Shown here in pieces: positions 1 through 10,084 of a stretch of DNA of 64,000 bases. Within the stretch, counting starts at the first letter, position 1, and each line of letters begins with the position of its first letter. The stretch covers positions 1 to 64,000 of the forward strand of contig CALWVM010000001.1 in NCBI GenBank assembly GCA_944384985.1. Reading direction: 5' to 3'. Origin of the DNA: an uncultured Clostridia bacterium (GTDB lineage Bacteria > Bacillota > Clostridia > Oscillospirales > Acutalibacteraceae). The notes beneath the pieces are model-generated. The model had not been told where the DNA came from and did no database searches. It saw only the letters and a program-made list of their open reading frames with translations. The position numbers and the translations under genes are program-made.

Positions 1-95
1 GCTCCCGCTTCCGCCCCCCAAAACATCAAGAATCTCGGGTTCCTTTTTCTTCGTCGTTGTTTAATTTTCAAGGTCCGGTTGCTCTCGCCGATCTC
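1..95 (-). promoter_or_regulatory. Probable leader of an rRNA operon (16S gene lies off the left edge)
   Basis: Read on the minus strand, this stretch follows two strong tandem promoters and contains CCTTGAAAATTAAACAAC (positions 56-73), a sequence type that is characteristic of the antitermination/processing leader just before 16S rRNA in Clostridia. No coding frame is evident. The 16S gene itself is not in the window, so the identification is an inference from promoter arrangement plus the leader motif. Confidence 0.55.
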
Positions 96-111
96 TCGGG
101 GAGGGAATTAT

Positions 112-140
112 ATTTTAGCATTCCCGAAGCGCTTTGTCAA
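112..140 (-). promoter_or_regulatory. Strong sigma-A promoter (P2) of the leftward rRNA-like operon
   Basis: On the minus strand TTGACA (140-135) is separated by exactly 17 bp from TAAAAT (117-112). It lies downstream of a second promoter with the same spacing; such tandem consensus promoters are typical of rRNA operons. Confidence 0.7.
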
Positions 141-207
141 GCACTTTTTTCGAAAACCCGTTGCGGAATCGTTCCGGGCTCCCTTCGCGTCTCGCGACAG
201 CTTTGAT

Positions 208-236
208 ATAATAGCACACGGAAAAAGCGTTGTCAA
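208..236 (-). promoter_or_regulatory. Strong sigma-A promoter (P1) of the leftward rRNA-like operon
   Basis: On the minus strand TTGACA (236-231), a 17-bp spacer, and TATTAT (213-208). It sits 96 bp upstream of P2 and points away from sleB. Confidence 0.7.
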
Positions 237-346
237 CACTTATTTTTAGCTTTTTTCGAAAAAATTTTTCCTGCTGCGGCACACAGATTTTCGGACGCCA
301 TATGTTGTGTTTTTATTGTTCTTCGAGCACAATTTTCGCCTGTTTT

Positions 347-375
347 GCATAAAGCGGGCGCGCAAAGCCACACTA
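347..375 (+). promoter_or_regulatory. Possible sigma-G/sigma-F (forespore) promoter of sleB
   Basis: GCATA (347-351), 17 bp, CACACTA (369-375) resembles the forespore consensus GHATR...CATNHTA with one mismatch. It would start transcription about 20 nt before the sleB ribosome-binding site. SleB of Bacillus is known to be made in the forespore, which fits, but no sigma-A alternative was ruled out experimentally. Confidence 0.4.
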
Positions 376-403
376 CTTGCAAGACAGGGAAAAGAGGATG
401 ATT

Positions 404-1105
404 ATGGCTCGCACGTTTTCTTTGCATCAAAAATCGCGGCGCATCCTTGCGCTGGTGCTCGCGTTGGTCTTTGTCACGGCGGCAGGCGGCGCTTACTATG
501 CGCAAAGCCGGCAGACCGCCGAAGTGCTTTCCAAAATGGGGTCACGCGGGGAGGAAGTCCGCCAGATCCAGCGAAAGCTTACGTCGCTCGGCTATTTTTC
601 AAGCGCGATCGACGGCATTTACGGCACGCGCACGCAGACCGCCGTGCGCAATTTCCAACGGGACCGCGGTCTTGCGGTGGACGGCATCGCGGGGCCCAAA
701 ACGCTTTCGGCGCTCGGTATTTCCTCCGGCTCCTCGGGCAGCGGGCAATACAGCAGCAATGACGTATACCTGCTTGCCAAGGTGGTCGCGGCGGAGGCGC
801 GCGGGGAATCTTATACGGGGCAGGTCGCAGTAGGGGCGGTCGTGCTCAACCGCGTGTCGCACGCATCCTTTCCCGACTCCATTCCCGGCGTGGTGTACCA
901 GTCGGGTGCGTTCACCTGTGTGACGGACTCGAACTGGGGCGTAGAGCCCACCGCCGAGGCGAAGAAGGCGGCGCGCGACGCGATCAACGGCTGGGACCCG
1001 ACCGGCGGGGCGATATACTATTATAATCCTAAGAAAACCTCGAACGCGTGGATGCATTCCCGACCCGTGATCGTGACCATCGGGAGCCATAGGTTTTGTA
1101 AGTAA
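404..1105 (+). CDS. sleB: Spore cortex-lytic enzyme, SleB family (PG-binding + Hydrolase_2)
   Basis: Predicted 233-residue secreted cortex hydrolase, a lytic transglycosylase that degrades spore cortex peptidoglycan at germination. After a basic N-terminus there is a hydrophobic signal/anchor (about residues 12-32), a PG_binding_1 repeat (EVRQIQRKL...GIYGTRTQTAVRNFQ...GIAGPKTL) and the SleB catalytic domain (AAEARGES...VGAVVLNRV, with the likely catalytic Glu in AEARGE, ending IGSHRFCK). I chose ATG 404 because AAGAGG lies about 7 nt upstream; ATG 398 would overlap that site and TTG 377 has none. The gene stands alone, followed by a terminator. Its presence suggests an endospore former. Confidence 0.88.
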   Translation: MARTFSLHQKSRRILALVLALVFVTAAGGAYYAQSRQTAEVLSKMGSRGEEVRQIQRKLTSLGYFSSAIDGIYGTRTQTAVRNFQRDRGLAVDGIAGPKTLSALGISSGSSGSGQYSSNDVYLLAKVVAAEARGESYTGQVAVGAVVLNRVSHASFPDSIPGVVYQSGAFTCVTDSNWGVEPTAEAKKAARDAINGWDPTGGAIYYYNPKKTSNAWMHSRPVIVTIGSHRFCK

Positions 1106-1130
1106 AATGTGCTGAAGATTGTAAAATGAA

Positions 1131-1159
1131 AACGCCCTTGCCAAAGCAGGGGCGTTTTT
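1131..1159 (+). terminator. Rho-independent terminator of sleB
   Basis: AACGCCC and GGGCGTT form a stem around a short loop and are followed by a T run, 26 bp after the sleB stop codon. Confidence 0.85.
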
Positions 1160-1252
1160 GCACGAGCGGCGGGAGCAAGCCCGTGCCCTACGGGAACGTG
1201 CGGATTTTCTGCTATACGGAAAGCCAAGCTGCGCACATCCGGCGATCACTGT

Positions 1253-1735
1253 CTAACATCCGGTGTCTAAGATGATTTCCATATACTGCCGCTGTTTTTG
1301 CATACCGATGGCTTCATAAAAGCGGATGGCGTTTGTATTGGTCGCCCAGACATTCAAATCGAGATTGTAGCAGTGCAGTTCTTTTGCCGCTTCGACGGCG
1401 CGTTCCATCAAAGCGCGCCCGATCCCCTGCCCGCGGCAGCTTTTATCCACGCACAGGTCGTCCACATACAGCGTGCGGTAAGGGCGCTGCGTGTAAAACG
1501 GTTCGTCCTTTTCTTCGAGCACGCACATGACGTAGCCGTTGACGCGGTCGTTTTCGTCCACGGAGACAAAAATGCGCTCGTTTTCGTTCCGGAATTTTTC
1601 GTGCAGAGCCGCTTCGTCATATTTCGGGCTTTCGCCGGAGAAAATATCGGGGCGTCCCTCGTGGTGCAGGCGTGCGATGTCCTGCAACAACTCGAGAACG
1701 CGCGGCGCGTCTTGCTCCTCTGCTTTTCGTATCAT
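1253..1735 (-). CDS. GNAT-family N-acetyltransferase
   Basis: A 160-residue single-domain GNAT acyltransferase. The acetyl-CoA-binding loop is clear as RGQGIGRAL (Q/RxxGxG/A type) after the beta4 strand TLYVDDLCVD, and the later WATNTNAIRFYEAIGM segment is the usual beta6/alpha4 of the family. The substrate cannot be inferred. GGGAG lies 9 nt before the ATG. It converges on sleB and shares no operon. Its last codons run into a degenerate copy of the TCTAACA-type heptad repeats (1252-1272), so the C-terminus may have been re-formed by a repeat. Confidence 0.85.
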   Translation of the reverse strand: MIRKAEEQDAPRVLELLQDIARLHHEGRPDIFSGESPKYDEAALHEKFRNENERIFVSVDENDRVNGYVMCVLEEKDEPFYTQRPYRTLYVDDLCVDKSCRGQGIGRALMERAVEAAKELHCYNLDLNVWATNTNAIRFYEAIGMQKQRQYMEIILDTGC

Positions 1736-1923
1736 ATCCTCACTCCCAAGAATTCAAAGTCCTTTCAAAACAGTGCGGGCAGGTGTGACCCTGCCCGCTG
1801 TTTGTTTTTGTTTTTCCGCGCGCCGCTTCCCGCGGCGCGCGGAACGTCCTCTTGCGGTATCCAAAATTTGCCGAGCTTTCGGCGCGGGCAAATTTGACCG
1901 CTTCGCCATCCTCGCCTCGCTTT

Positions 1924-2110
1924 TCCTCCCTCTGACGAGGGAGGTGGCACGCGCTTCGCGCGTGACTTAAGGGAGAGAAAACTTGAAACATCAAGGTTTT
2001 TGACTATCCCAAGGCTTACTTTGCTCGACAGCCGCTGACGGCGGCCGTCCCCTTTGTCGCTTCGCGACATTTCCCCGCACCACGGGGATCACCCCTGACA
2101 AGGGGAGCAA
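1924..2110. repeat. Dispersed palindromic repeat, family 1 (locus A)
   Basis: The 567-bp gap between the GNAT gene and glgA has no convincing gene. It holds two modules found again near 17.7, 23.1, 39.5 and 63.4 kb: a module with CCTCCCTCTGACGAGGGAGG and a GCGCTTCGCGC palindrome ending at GGGAGAGAAA, and one with CCGCTGACGGCGG ... GTCGCTTCGCGAC. Open frames through these modules are repeat-derived. Confidence 0.85.
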
Positions 2111-2124
2111 AAGGCACTTTTTTG

Positions 2125-2275
2125 ACACGCTCGGATGGAACAGTCCCCCGGACTGTTCCGTCTCCTCTCCTGCGCTTTTCTAAGAAAAAGGGTTTCGCAC
2201 ACTGCGGCATGCGACCAAAGGCTCTGCCTTTGGGATCCGCGATTTTTTGTAAAAAATCGAGTAAACCCTTTGTGT
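2125..2275. repeat. Dispersed repeat, family 2 (copy 1)
   Basis: A chain of short palindromes: GGAACAGTCC...GGACTGTTCC, then TCTCCTCTCCTGCGCTTT, then GCGACCAAAGGC...GCCTTTGGG. The same order of blocks recurs at 60455-60625, with different stem sequences but conserved TCTCCTCTCCTGCGCTTT and GCGACCAAAGGC. Lies just downstream of glgA and may serve as its 3' end structure. Confidence 0.75.
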
Positions 2276-2302
2276 AAGGCTTCGGCGATTGCCGTAACCC
2301 CG

Positions 2303-3727
2303 TTAATCTTTCAATACATCTTTATACAGCCGGATATACTCGTTCGCGGATTTGCCCCAGCTGTTGTCGCACTCCATAGCACGTTTCACGAGGATTTTCC
2401 AGCCGTCGGGATTGGCGTAGCCCTCCAGCGCGCGGTGGATGGTGTAGAGCATCTCGTGCGCGTTATAGTTTGAGAACGTGAAGCCGTTGCCCTCGCCGTC
2501 GCCGCTGTCGCGGATGGTATCGCGCAGCCCGCCGGTCTCGCGCACGATCGGGATGGAGCCGTAGCGCAAGGCGATCATCTGCGAAAGCCCGCACGGCTCG
2601 CTCTTGGAGGGCATTAAGAACAGATCCGAGCCCGCGTAGATTTTACGCGAAAGCGACGGCACAAAGCCCAGTTTCAGGGCGAACTTATCCGGGTGCTTTG
2701 CCGCCATCGCCTTGAAGAATTCCTCATACTGCCATTCGCCGGAGCCCAGCACGACCATTTGCACATCCGCCGTGGAGAGCAGCTCGTCGAGCACGGCTTT
2801 CACGAGGTCGAAGCCTTTGTGCCCCGCCAGACGCGAGACAATGCCGATGAGCGGCACGTCCGCCCGCTGCGGCAGGCCCATAAGCTCTTGGAGCGCGCGC
2901 TTGTTTTCCGCCTTTGCGGAGAAATCCTCCGCCGAATAGTGCGCAAAAATATCCTTATCCGTCGCAGGGTCGTAGTCCTCGGTATCTATGCCGTTGAGGA
3001 TGCCCGACAGCTTCCAGGAGCGCTCGCGCAGGATGGTATCGAGCCCGTGGGAATACCACGGGTCCAAAATCTCGTTGGCATATGAGGGGCTGACGGTGGT
3101 GACGCGGTTGGCACACTCGATCGCACCTTTCATGAAGTTGACGTCGCCGTCATATTCGATGATGTTGGTATCCTCCGGGTGCAGCCCCAGCACCTCGGAG
3201 ATCAGTTCTTTGCCGTAAACGCCCTGATACTGGATGTTGTGGATCGTAAAGATCGTTTTGATATTCTCATAGCCCGGCGCCTGCGCATACATGGTGCTGT
3301 AATACACCGGCGTGAGTGCGGACTGCCAGTCGTTGCAGTGGATGATATCGGGCTTAAAGTCGATGTGCGGGATCATTTCGAGCACCGCGCGCGCAAAGAA
3401 CGCGAACCGCTCGGCGTCATCATAATAGCCGTAGATGCCGTCGCGCTTGAAATAATACTGGTTGTCGAGCAGATAATAGATGACGCCGTTCGCTTTGGCT
3501 TCAAAGATGCCGCAGTACTGCCGCCGCCAGGCGACCGGCACCGTGATGCTCGTCAAAAACGTCATTTGGTCTTTGAGCTCCTGCTTAATGCCGTCATACA
3601 GCGGCATAACCACGCGGCAGCCGATGAGCCGCTTACGCAGCGCCTTGGGCAGCGAACCCGCCACGTCGGCAAGCCCGCCCGACGCCATAAAGGGCAGTGC
3701 CTCGCTCGAAACATACAAAACTTTCAT
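2303..3727 (-). CDS. glgA: Glycogen synthase (ADP-glucose dependent, GT5)
   Basis: A 474-residue GT5 glycosyltransferase that elongates alpha-1,4-glucan from ADP-glucose. Both Rossmann halves are present: the N-terminal SGGLADVAGSLPKAL and HCNDWQSAL, and the C-terminal SRLAGHKGFDL and EPCGLSQMIALRYGSIPIV...TGGLRDT nucleotide-binding signature. The start ATG 3727 is set by AAGGAGAG 6 nt upstream; an in-frame ATG 18 nt earlier lacks a site. The family KxGGL loop reads AxGGL here (MASGGL), so the usual ADP-glucose-contacting Lys is missing. Last gene of the glgBCDA operon, 56 bp after glgD. Confidence 0.95.
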   Translation of the reverse strand: MKVLYVSSEALPFMASGGLADVAGSLPKALRKRLIGCRVVMPLYDGIKQELKDQMTFLTSITVPVAWRRQYCGIFEAKANGVIYYLLDNQYYFKRDGIYGYYDDAERFAFFARAVLEMIPHIDFKPDIIHCNDWQSALTPVYYSTMYAQAPGYENIKTIFTIHNIQYQGVYGKELISEVLGLHPEDTNIIEYDGDVNFMKGAIECANRVTTVSPSYANEILDPWYSHGLDTILRERSWKLSGILNGIDTEDYDPATDKDIFAHYSAEDFSAKAENKRALQELMGLPQRADVPLIGIVSRLAGHKGFDLVKAVLDELLSTADVQMVVLGSGEWQYEEFFKAMAAKHPDKFALKLGFVPSLSRKIYAGSDLFLMPSKSEPCGLSQMIALRYGSIPIVRETGGLRDTIRDSGDGEGNGFTFSNYNAHEMLYTIHRALEGYANPDGWKILVKRAMECDNSWGKSANEYIRLYKDVLKD

Positions 3728-3783
3728 ACGATCTCTCCTTTTCACAGGCAGTTGTGGGAACCGCCAAGTCCACCGGCGCTTTC

Positions 3784-4902
3784 TCAGATCACGATCCCCT
3801 TGCCGACGAACACCGGGTAATTTTCGGCGCCGGAAAGCGTCTTATTCGGCGTGACCGCCACGCTCTTGTCGGTGATGGTATAATTGAGCGATGAGCCCGT
3901 CGCCACGAAGCTGCCCTGCATGAGGATCGAGTTTTTGACGACCGCGCCCTTTTCGACGCGCACGCCGCGGAACAGAACGGAATTTTCGACCTCGCCGTCG
4001 ATGATGCAGCCGCTGGCGATCAGGGAGTTCTTTACAGACGAGCCGAGCCCGTAGATCGCGGGCATATCGTCGCGGACCTTCGTATACACCGGGCGGTCGG
4101 GGTTAAAGAGCTCGCCGCAGTTTTTGGGGTCGAGAAGCTCCATACTCACGCTGAAATAGCTGACCAAGGAGTCGATCATGCGGGCGAAGCCGTTGATCTC
4201 ATAGCCGAAAATGCGCAGGCGTTCGGTATTGCGCTGCAAAATATCGTGTTCAAAGGACTCGTGGTTGAGGCTGATCGCCTCGTTGACGAGCCGCTGCAAA
4301 AGCGAACGCTTCATCAAGATCATGTTGAGCGAATAGACGACCTCTTGGGAAGTGTGCGGCTCCACGGCGATCTGCTGCACGCGCGCTTCGGCGTCGAGTT
4401 CGAGCGCCATAGCGTGTTCGAGCTTCGGCAGAGTGCCGCGCTGGCAGACGATGGAAATGTCGGCGTTTTTGTCCGTATGGAACGCCATGAGTTCGTCCAC
4501 GTCGATGTTCATGACCGCGTTGCAGTCGGAGAACAGGACATACTCCTCGTTAGAACGGGCGATAAAGCCCATGATGCCGCGCAGCATTTCCAAGCGGCTG
4601 GTATACGGCCCTTTGTTCTCGGCATACGAGAACGGCGGGAGGATGAACATCCCTTCGGTCTTTCTGGAAAGGTCCCAGGGCTTGCCCGTGCCGAGATGGT
4701 CCATTAAGGACTGATAATTGCTTTTGGTCACGACGCCGACTTTTTCGATGCCGCTGTTGACCATGTTGGACAGTGCAAAGTCGATCAGGCGGTAGCGCCC
4801 GCCGAAGGGTACGGAGCCCATGGTGCGCAGCGCCGTGATCTCGCTTAAGCACTCGTCGTATTTGTTGGAATAAATGATGCCTAAAATATTGTTGCCGGTC
4901 AC
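3784..4902 (-). CDS. glgD: GlgD, regulatory/non-catalytic ADP-glucose pyrophosphorylase subunit
   Basis: A 372-residue paralogue of GlgC with an N-terminal nucleotidyltransferase fold (FGGRYRLIDFALSNMVNSGI...) and a C-terminal left-handed beta-helix (hexapeptide repeats from about residue 280). The N-terminal GGxGxRL catalytic loop of GlgC is replaced by ILGIIYSNKYDECLSEIT, which is the mark of GlgD; in Firmicutes GlgC and GlgD form a heterotetramer with altered activity. It starts 3 nt after the glgC stop, so translation is likely coupled. Confidence 0.95.
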   Translation of the reverse strand: MTGNNILGIIYSNKYDECLSEITALRTMGSVPFGGRYRLIDFALSNMVNSGIEKVGVVTKSNYQSLMDHLGTGKPWDLSRKTEGMFILPPFSYAENKGPYTSRLEMLRGIMGFIARSNEEYVLFSDCNAVMNIDVDELMAFHTDKNADISIVCQRGTLPKLEHAMALELDAEARVQQIAVEPHTSQEVVYSLNMILMKRSLLQRLVNEAISLNHESFEHDILQRNTERLRIFGYEINGFARMIDSLVSYFSVSMELLDPKNCGELFNPDRPVYTKVRDDMPAIYGLGSSVKNSLIASGCIIDGEVENSVLFRGVRVEKGAVVKNSILMQGSFVATGSSLNYTITDKSVAVTPNKTLSGAENYPVFVGKGIVI

Positions 4903-4905
4903 TGC

Positions 4906-6117
4906 TTACGCCCCCTTTACATCTTCGTCGACCATGGCTTTCGGGGCGACGCGCGCGCCCTTTTGCACGCACACGCCCGAGCCGACGACCGCAACGCCCC
5001 AGTCCTCGAGGTTATCCATCGCTTCGGGACGTTCGCCCACGACGGCGTCCTCTTCGATAACGGCGTTTTCGGCGACGATGGCATACTGCACCACCGCGCC
5101 GGACTTGATGACCGTGCCGGGCATGATGATGGAGTCGCGCACGACCGCGCCCTCTTCCACGGTGACGTTGGAGAACAGGATGGAGAAATCCAGGGTGCCG
5201 TAGACCTGCGAGCCCTCGCCGATCATGGCGTTCTGCACCTTGGCGCAGTCGGCAACATAGTGCGGCGGCGCAACGGGGGTCTTGGAATAGATCTTCCAGG
5301 TCGGGTCGGAAAGGTCGAGATCCACCTTCGGGTTGAGAAGATCCAGATTCGCTTCCCACAGGCTGTCAATGGTGCCGACGTCCTTCCAGTAGCCGTCGAA
5401 CAGATAGGCGTACAGCCGCTCGCCCGCCGCGTGCATGGCGGGGATGACGTCCTTGCCGAAGTCGTTGGAGGAATCCGGGTTTGCCTCATCGTCGATGAGG
5501 TACTGACGCAACTTGCTCCAGGTGAAGATGTAAACGCCCATCGACGCCTTGTTGCTGCGCGGGTTTTTGGGCTTCTCCTCAAATTCGGTGATCCGGTTGT
5601 CGTCGTCTGTGAGCATCAGCCCAAAGCGCGAAGCCTCTTCCCACGGGACTTCCAGCATCGCGATGGTGCAGGCGGCGTCCTTTTCCTTGTGGTAGGCGAG
5701 CATTTTGGAGTAATCCATTTTATAAATATGGTCGCCCGAAAGCACCGCGACATATTCGGGGTTGTAGCGGTCGATAAAATTGATGTTCTGGTAAATGGCG
5801 TTCGCCGTTCCCTTGTACCACTCCGACCCTTTGATCTGCTGGTAGGGCGAGAGAATATGTACCCCGCCGTTGGCGCGGTCCAGGTCCCACGGCTGGCCGT
5901 TGCCGATGTAGTCGTTGAGTTCGAGCGGCTGGTACTGCGTGAGCACCCCCACCGTCGAGATCCCCGAGTTGACACAGTTCGACAGCGGGAAGTCGATGAT
6001 CCTGTATTTCCCGCCGTAGGGCACGGCGGGCTTGGCAATGTTCTTGGTCAGAATGCCCAGCCGCGAGCCCTGCCCTCCGGCGAGCAGCATCGCGATGCAT
6101 TCCATTTTGCGTGCCAT
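4906..6117 (-). CDS. glgC: Glucose-1-phosphate adenylyltransferase, catalytic subunit
   Basis: A 403-residue enzyme that makes ADP-glucose from ATP and glucose-1-phosphate, the committed step of glycogen synthesis. Motifs: [50 protein letters not shown] and GYWKDVGTI, followed by a beta-helix. ATG 6117 is preceded by AAAAAGGAGG, 7 nt away; a longer frame from 6165 has no site. Second gene of the operon. Confidence 0.96.
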   Translation of the reverse strand: MARKMECIAMLLAGGQGSRLGILTKNIAKPAVPYGGKYRIIDFPLSNCVNSGISTVGVLTQYQPLELNDYIGNGQPWDLDRANGGVHILSPYQQIKGSEWYKGTANAIYQNINFIDRYNPEYVAVLSGDHIYKMDYSKMLAYHKEKDAACTIAMLEVPWEEASRFGLMLTDDDNRITEFEEKPKNPRSNKASMGVYIFTWSKLRQYLIDDEANPDSSNDFGKDVIPAMHAAGERLYAYLFDGYWKDVGTIDSLWEANLDLLNPKVDLDLSDPTWKIYSKTPVAPPHYVADCAKVQNAMIGEGSQVYGTLDFSILFSNVTVEEGAVVRDSIIMPGTVIKSGAVVQYAIVAENAVIEEDAVVGERPEAMDNLEDWGVAVVGSGVCVQKGARVAPKAMVDEDVKGA

Positions 6118-6207
6118 TGTCTTTGCCTCCTTTTTGGTTTTATACCGGTGAATCCGCATCACCAAACCGGGCGGCCGCCGCCGGCGCGGCGCCGTACCGG
6201 CAATAGT

Positions 6208-8115
<1,908 letters not shown>

Positions 8116-8146
8116 ACAGACTACCTCACTATGCATTGTTATTTCT

Positions 8147-8175
8147 ATTTTAGCAAACCTTTCCTGTATTTGCAA
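8147..8175 (-). promoter_or_regulatory. Sigma-A promoter of the glgBCDA operon
   Basis: Minus strand: TTGCAA (8175-8170), 17 bp, TAAAAT (8152-8147), with an extended -10 TGC just before it. Transcription would begin about 25 nt upstream of the glgB start codon. Between this and the next gene (8176-8450) I see no gene; a GAAAATCC/GGATTTTC inverted repeat lies at 8323-8341. Confidence 0.65.
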
Positions 8176-8450
8176 GTGCTTTTTGACTATTTTATCAAAA
8201 ACTTACGAATTGGTTCCTGCGTGGTTTGTGCAGTTTGTTACAAAAGTCACAGGCGCACGAAAGGGGTCGAACGGTAGGACAAAACGCCGAAGCAATTTTT
8301 GTCGTTTTACGGGGACAAGAAGGAAAATCCGGCGGATTTTCAGAGAACATCCTTTTTTTACACGGAACTATTTTTTGTTCGCGCACATCGGACGCGCGGC
8401 TCCCCGCAGACGAAGCACAGATGCCGAAAGCAATCTCAAAAATCAAAACA

Positions 8451-8475
8451 GCCTGTGCGGGAAACCCACACAGGC
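8451..8475 (-). terminator. Probable terminator of the Wzz/BY-kinase gene
   Basis: GCCTGTG CGGGAAACC CACAGGC type hairpin, followed on the minus strand by TGTTTTGATTTTTG, 15 bp after the stop codon. Confidence 0.65.
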
Positions 8476-8489
8476 AGTTATTTTTGGAC

Positions 8490-9956
8490 TCAGTTTGATG
8501 AACGCTTTTTCTCGTGCTCGGCACCGTAGCCATAGCCATATCCATAGCCATATTTACCGTAGCCGCCGCGCTGGACAAAGCCGACCTTCGCATCGTTGTA
8601 AACACAGCCGATGATCTCGGTGCCGGAGTTGTCCATATTTTCAAGCCCGCGCAAAATACGGCGCACGGGTGCGGTATCCTGCCGCACGACCATAATGATG
8701 GCGTCGGAATACCCCGCCAAGACCGCCGCATCCGCGACCTCGCCGCAGGGGGCGGTGTCGATGATGACATAGTCGAATTCCTCTTTTGCGGTCTTGATGA
8801 TCTCCTCCATCTTTTCCGAAGAGAGCAGCTCCGCCGAATCGACGGTCGCCGGCCCGCTCAAAAGCAGATAGAGGTTGTATTTTTCGGAATAGCGGATCGC
8901 ATCGGAAAGCTGACGGCTGCCGCTGATGACCTCGGCGAGCCCCGCCGCGTCGCCTGCGGAAACGCCCAGCGCCTTGCTGACAGCGGGTTTGCGCAGGTCG
9001 CCGTCGATGAGCAGCACCTCTTTCCCGTTTTTGGCAAGCGCGAGCGCGATGTTGATCGTCGTGGTGGTCTTGCCTTCATTTTCCAGCGTGCTGGTAACGA
9101 CGATCGCCTTCTGCCCTTTGCGCAGCAGGATATTGTTGAGCTTGGTGCGGATCATCTTGAAAGACTCGATAAACGCGAAGCCGCTTCGCCGGTCGGTAAT
9201 CAGGATGCTGCGTTTTTCGCCTTTTTTGGTCTTGTACGGCACATGCACCACACTGCCGATGATCTTAAGCCCCAGCTTCTGGCGGATATCGTCGGCGTTG
9301 AGGACGGTGTCCTTAAACACCATCGAGGACAGCAGCACCAGCACCGAGAGAGCCGCGCCCAAAAGGAAGCCCCCCGCCGTATAAAGGATCTTGGAGTTGT
9401 CACGGTTCGGCGCGTCTGGTCTGATCGGCGGGTCGATGGCTTTCAGCGTTGTGGAGGGGAAAGCGTTGGTGATTGCTTCCTCATAATATTCCATATAGGT
9501 GTTTGCGATGGCATAGGACACGTCGGGATCCGTCGTGGTTGCCGTCAGGTACAGGATCGTCGTATCCTCGACCGCCTGCACGGAAATAAAGTCTTTCACG
9601 TCGTCGGCGGAGATGTCCTTATACCCGCAGTTGTCGGCGACACGCTGGGAAAGCTCCGTTGTGGTGAACACATACTGGAAGTTGCCCGCGAGGGTGACCG
9701 CCGCGTTAATATCCGAAGAACTCTGCCCGGAGGTAACGAGCGAGGAGTTCCGGTTGCTGGCGACAAACATAATCTGGGAGGAATAATACGGGATATAGGT
9801 CAACTGCGCGATTGTAAAGCCTACCGCGGCGAGCACGACCGCCGACAGCAGAATAACCCACCAGCGTTTGAGCAGCTTACGCGCATAGACCAGCACGGTC
9901 TCGGCGTTGATGGCCTCTTTCTCATTTTTCTGCCCGGAGGCGTATTCATAATCCAT
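8490..9956 (-). CDS. Fused Wzz chain-length regulator / bacterial tyrosine kinase (CapAB/Wzc type)
   Basis: A 488-residue membrane protein predicted to control polysaccharide chain length and export. Wzz domain: TM1 about residues 32-53, extracytoplasmic segment, TM2 about 190-214. Cytoplasmic BY-kinase: Walker A at about 288-298 (STLENEGKTTTT), Walker A' VLLIDGDLRKP, Walker B DYVIIDTAP. The C-terminus has a Tyr/Gly cluster (about 470-482, GYGKYGYGYGYGYG) as an autophosphorylation tail. Start ATG 9956 follows AAGGGGAATTTT; a 35-residue upstream extension has no support. Many Firmicutes split these domains; here they are one chain. No cognate phosphatase, polymerase or glycosyltransferase lies in the window. 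Confidence 0.9.
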   Translation of the reverse strand: MDYEYASGQKNEKEAINAETVLVYARKLLKRWWVILLSAVVLAAVGFTIAQLTYIPYYSSQIMFVASNRNSSLVTSGQSSSDINAAVTLAGNFQYVFTTTELSQRVADNCGYKDISADDVKDFISVQAVEDTTILYLTATTTDPDVSYAIANTYMEYYEEAITNAFPSTTLKAIDPPIRPDAPNRDNSKILYTAGGFLLGAALSVLVLLSSMVFKDTVLNADDIRQKLGLKIIGSVVHVPYKTKKGEKRSILITDRRSGFAFIESFKMIRTKLNNILLRKGQKAIVVTSTLENEGKTTTTINIALALAKNGKEVLLIDGDLRKPAVSKALGVSAGDAAGLAEVISGSRQLSDAIRYSEKYNLYLLLSGPATVDSAELLSSEKMEEIIKTAKEEFDYVIIDTAPCGEVADAAVLAGYSDAIIMVVRQDTAPVRRILRGLENMDNSGTEIIGCVYNDAKVGFVQRGGYGKYGYGYGYGYGAEHEKKRSSN

Positions 9957-10011
9957 TGGTAAAATTCCCCTTCTCGTCCCGCCTGCTGTGGCGGAACCTA
10001 CATACGGACAT

Positions 10012-10040
10012 ATTATAGCAAATGTTTCTCTGTTTCGCAA
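10012..10040 (-). promoter_or_regulatory. Extended -10 promoter of the Wzz/BY-kinase gene
   Basis: Minus strand TTGCGA (10040-10035), 17 bp, TATAAT (10017-10012) with TGC immediately before the -10. It separates this gene from the upstream ABC cassette. Confidence 0.65.
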
Positions 10041-10084
10041 TAGGAATTTACGGAAGCGCAACGGAAATCGGAAATCTGCAAAAC

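Noticed and set aside
1765-2070. Open frame of about 100 codons downstream of the GNAT gene
   Set aside because: It translates the family 1 repeat modules; the same peptide pieces recur in frames at 39383-39745 and 63281-63583, so it is repeat DNA, not a gene.
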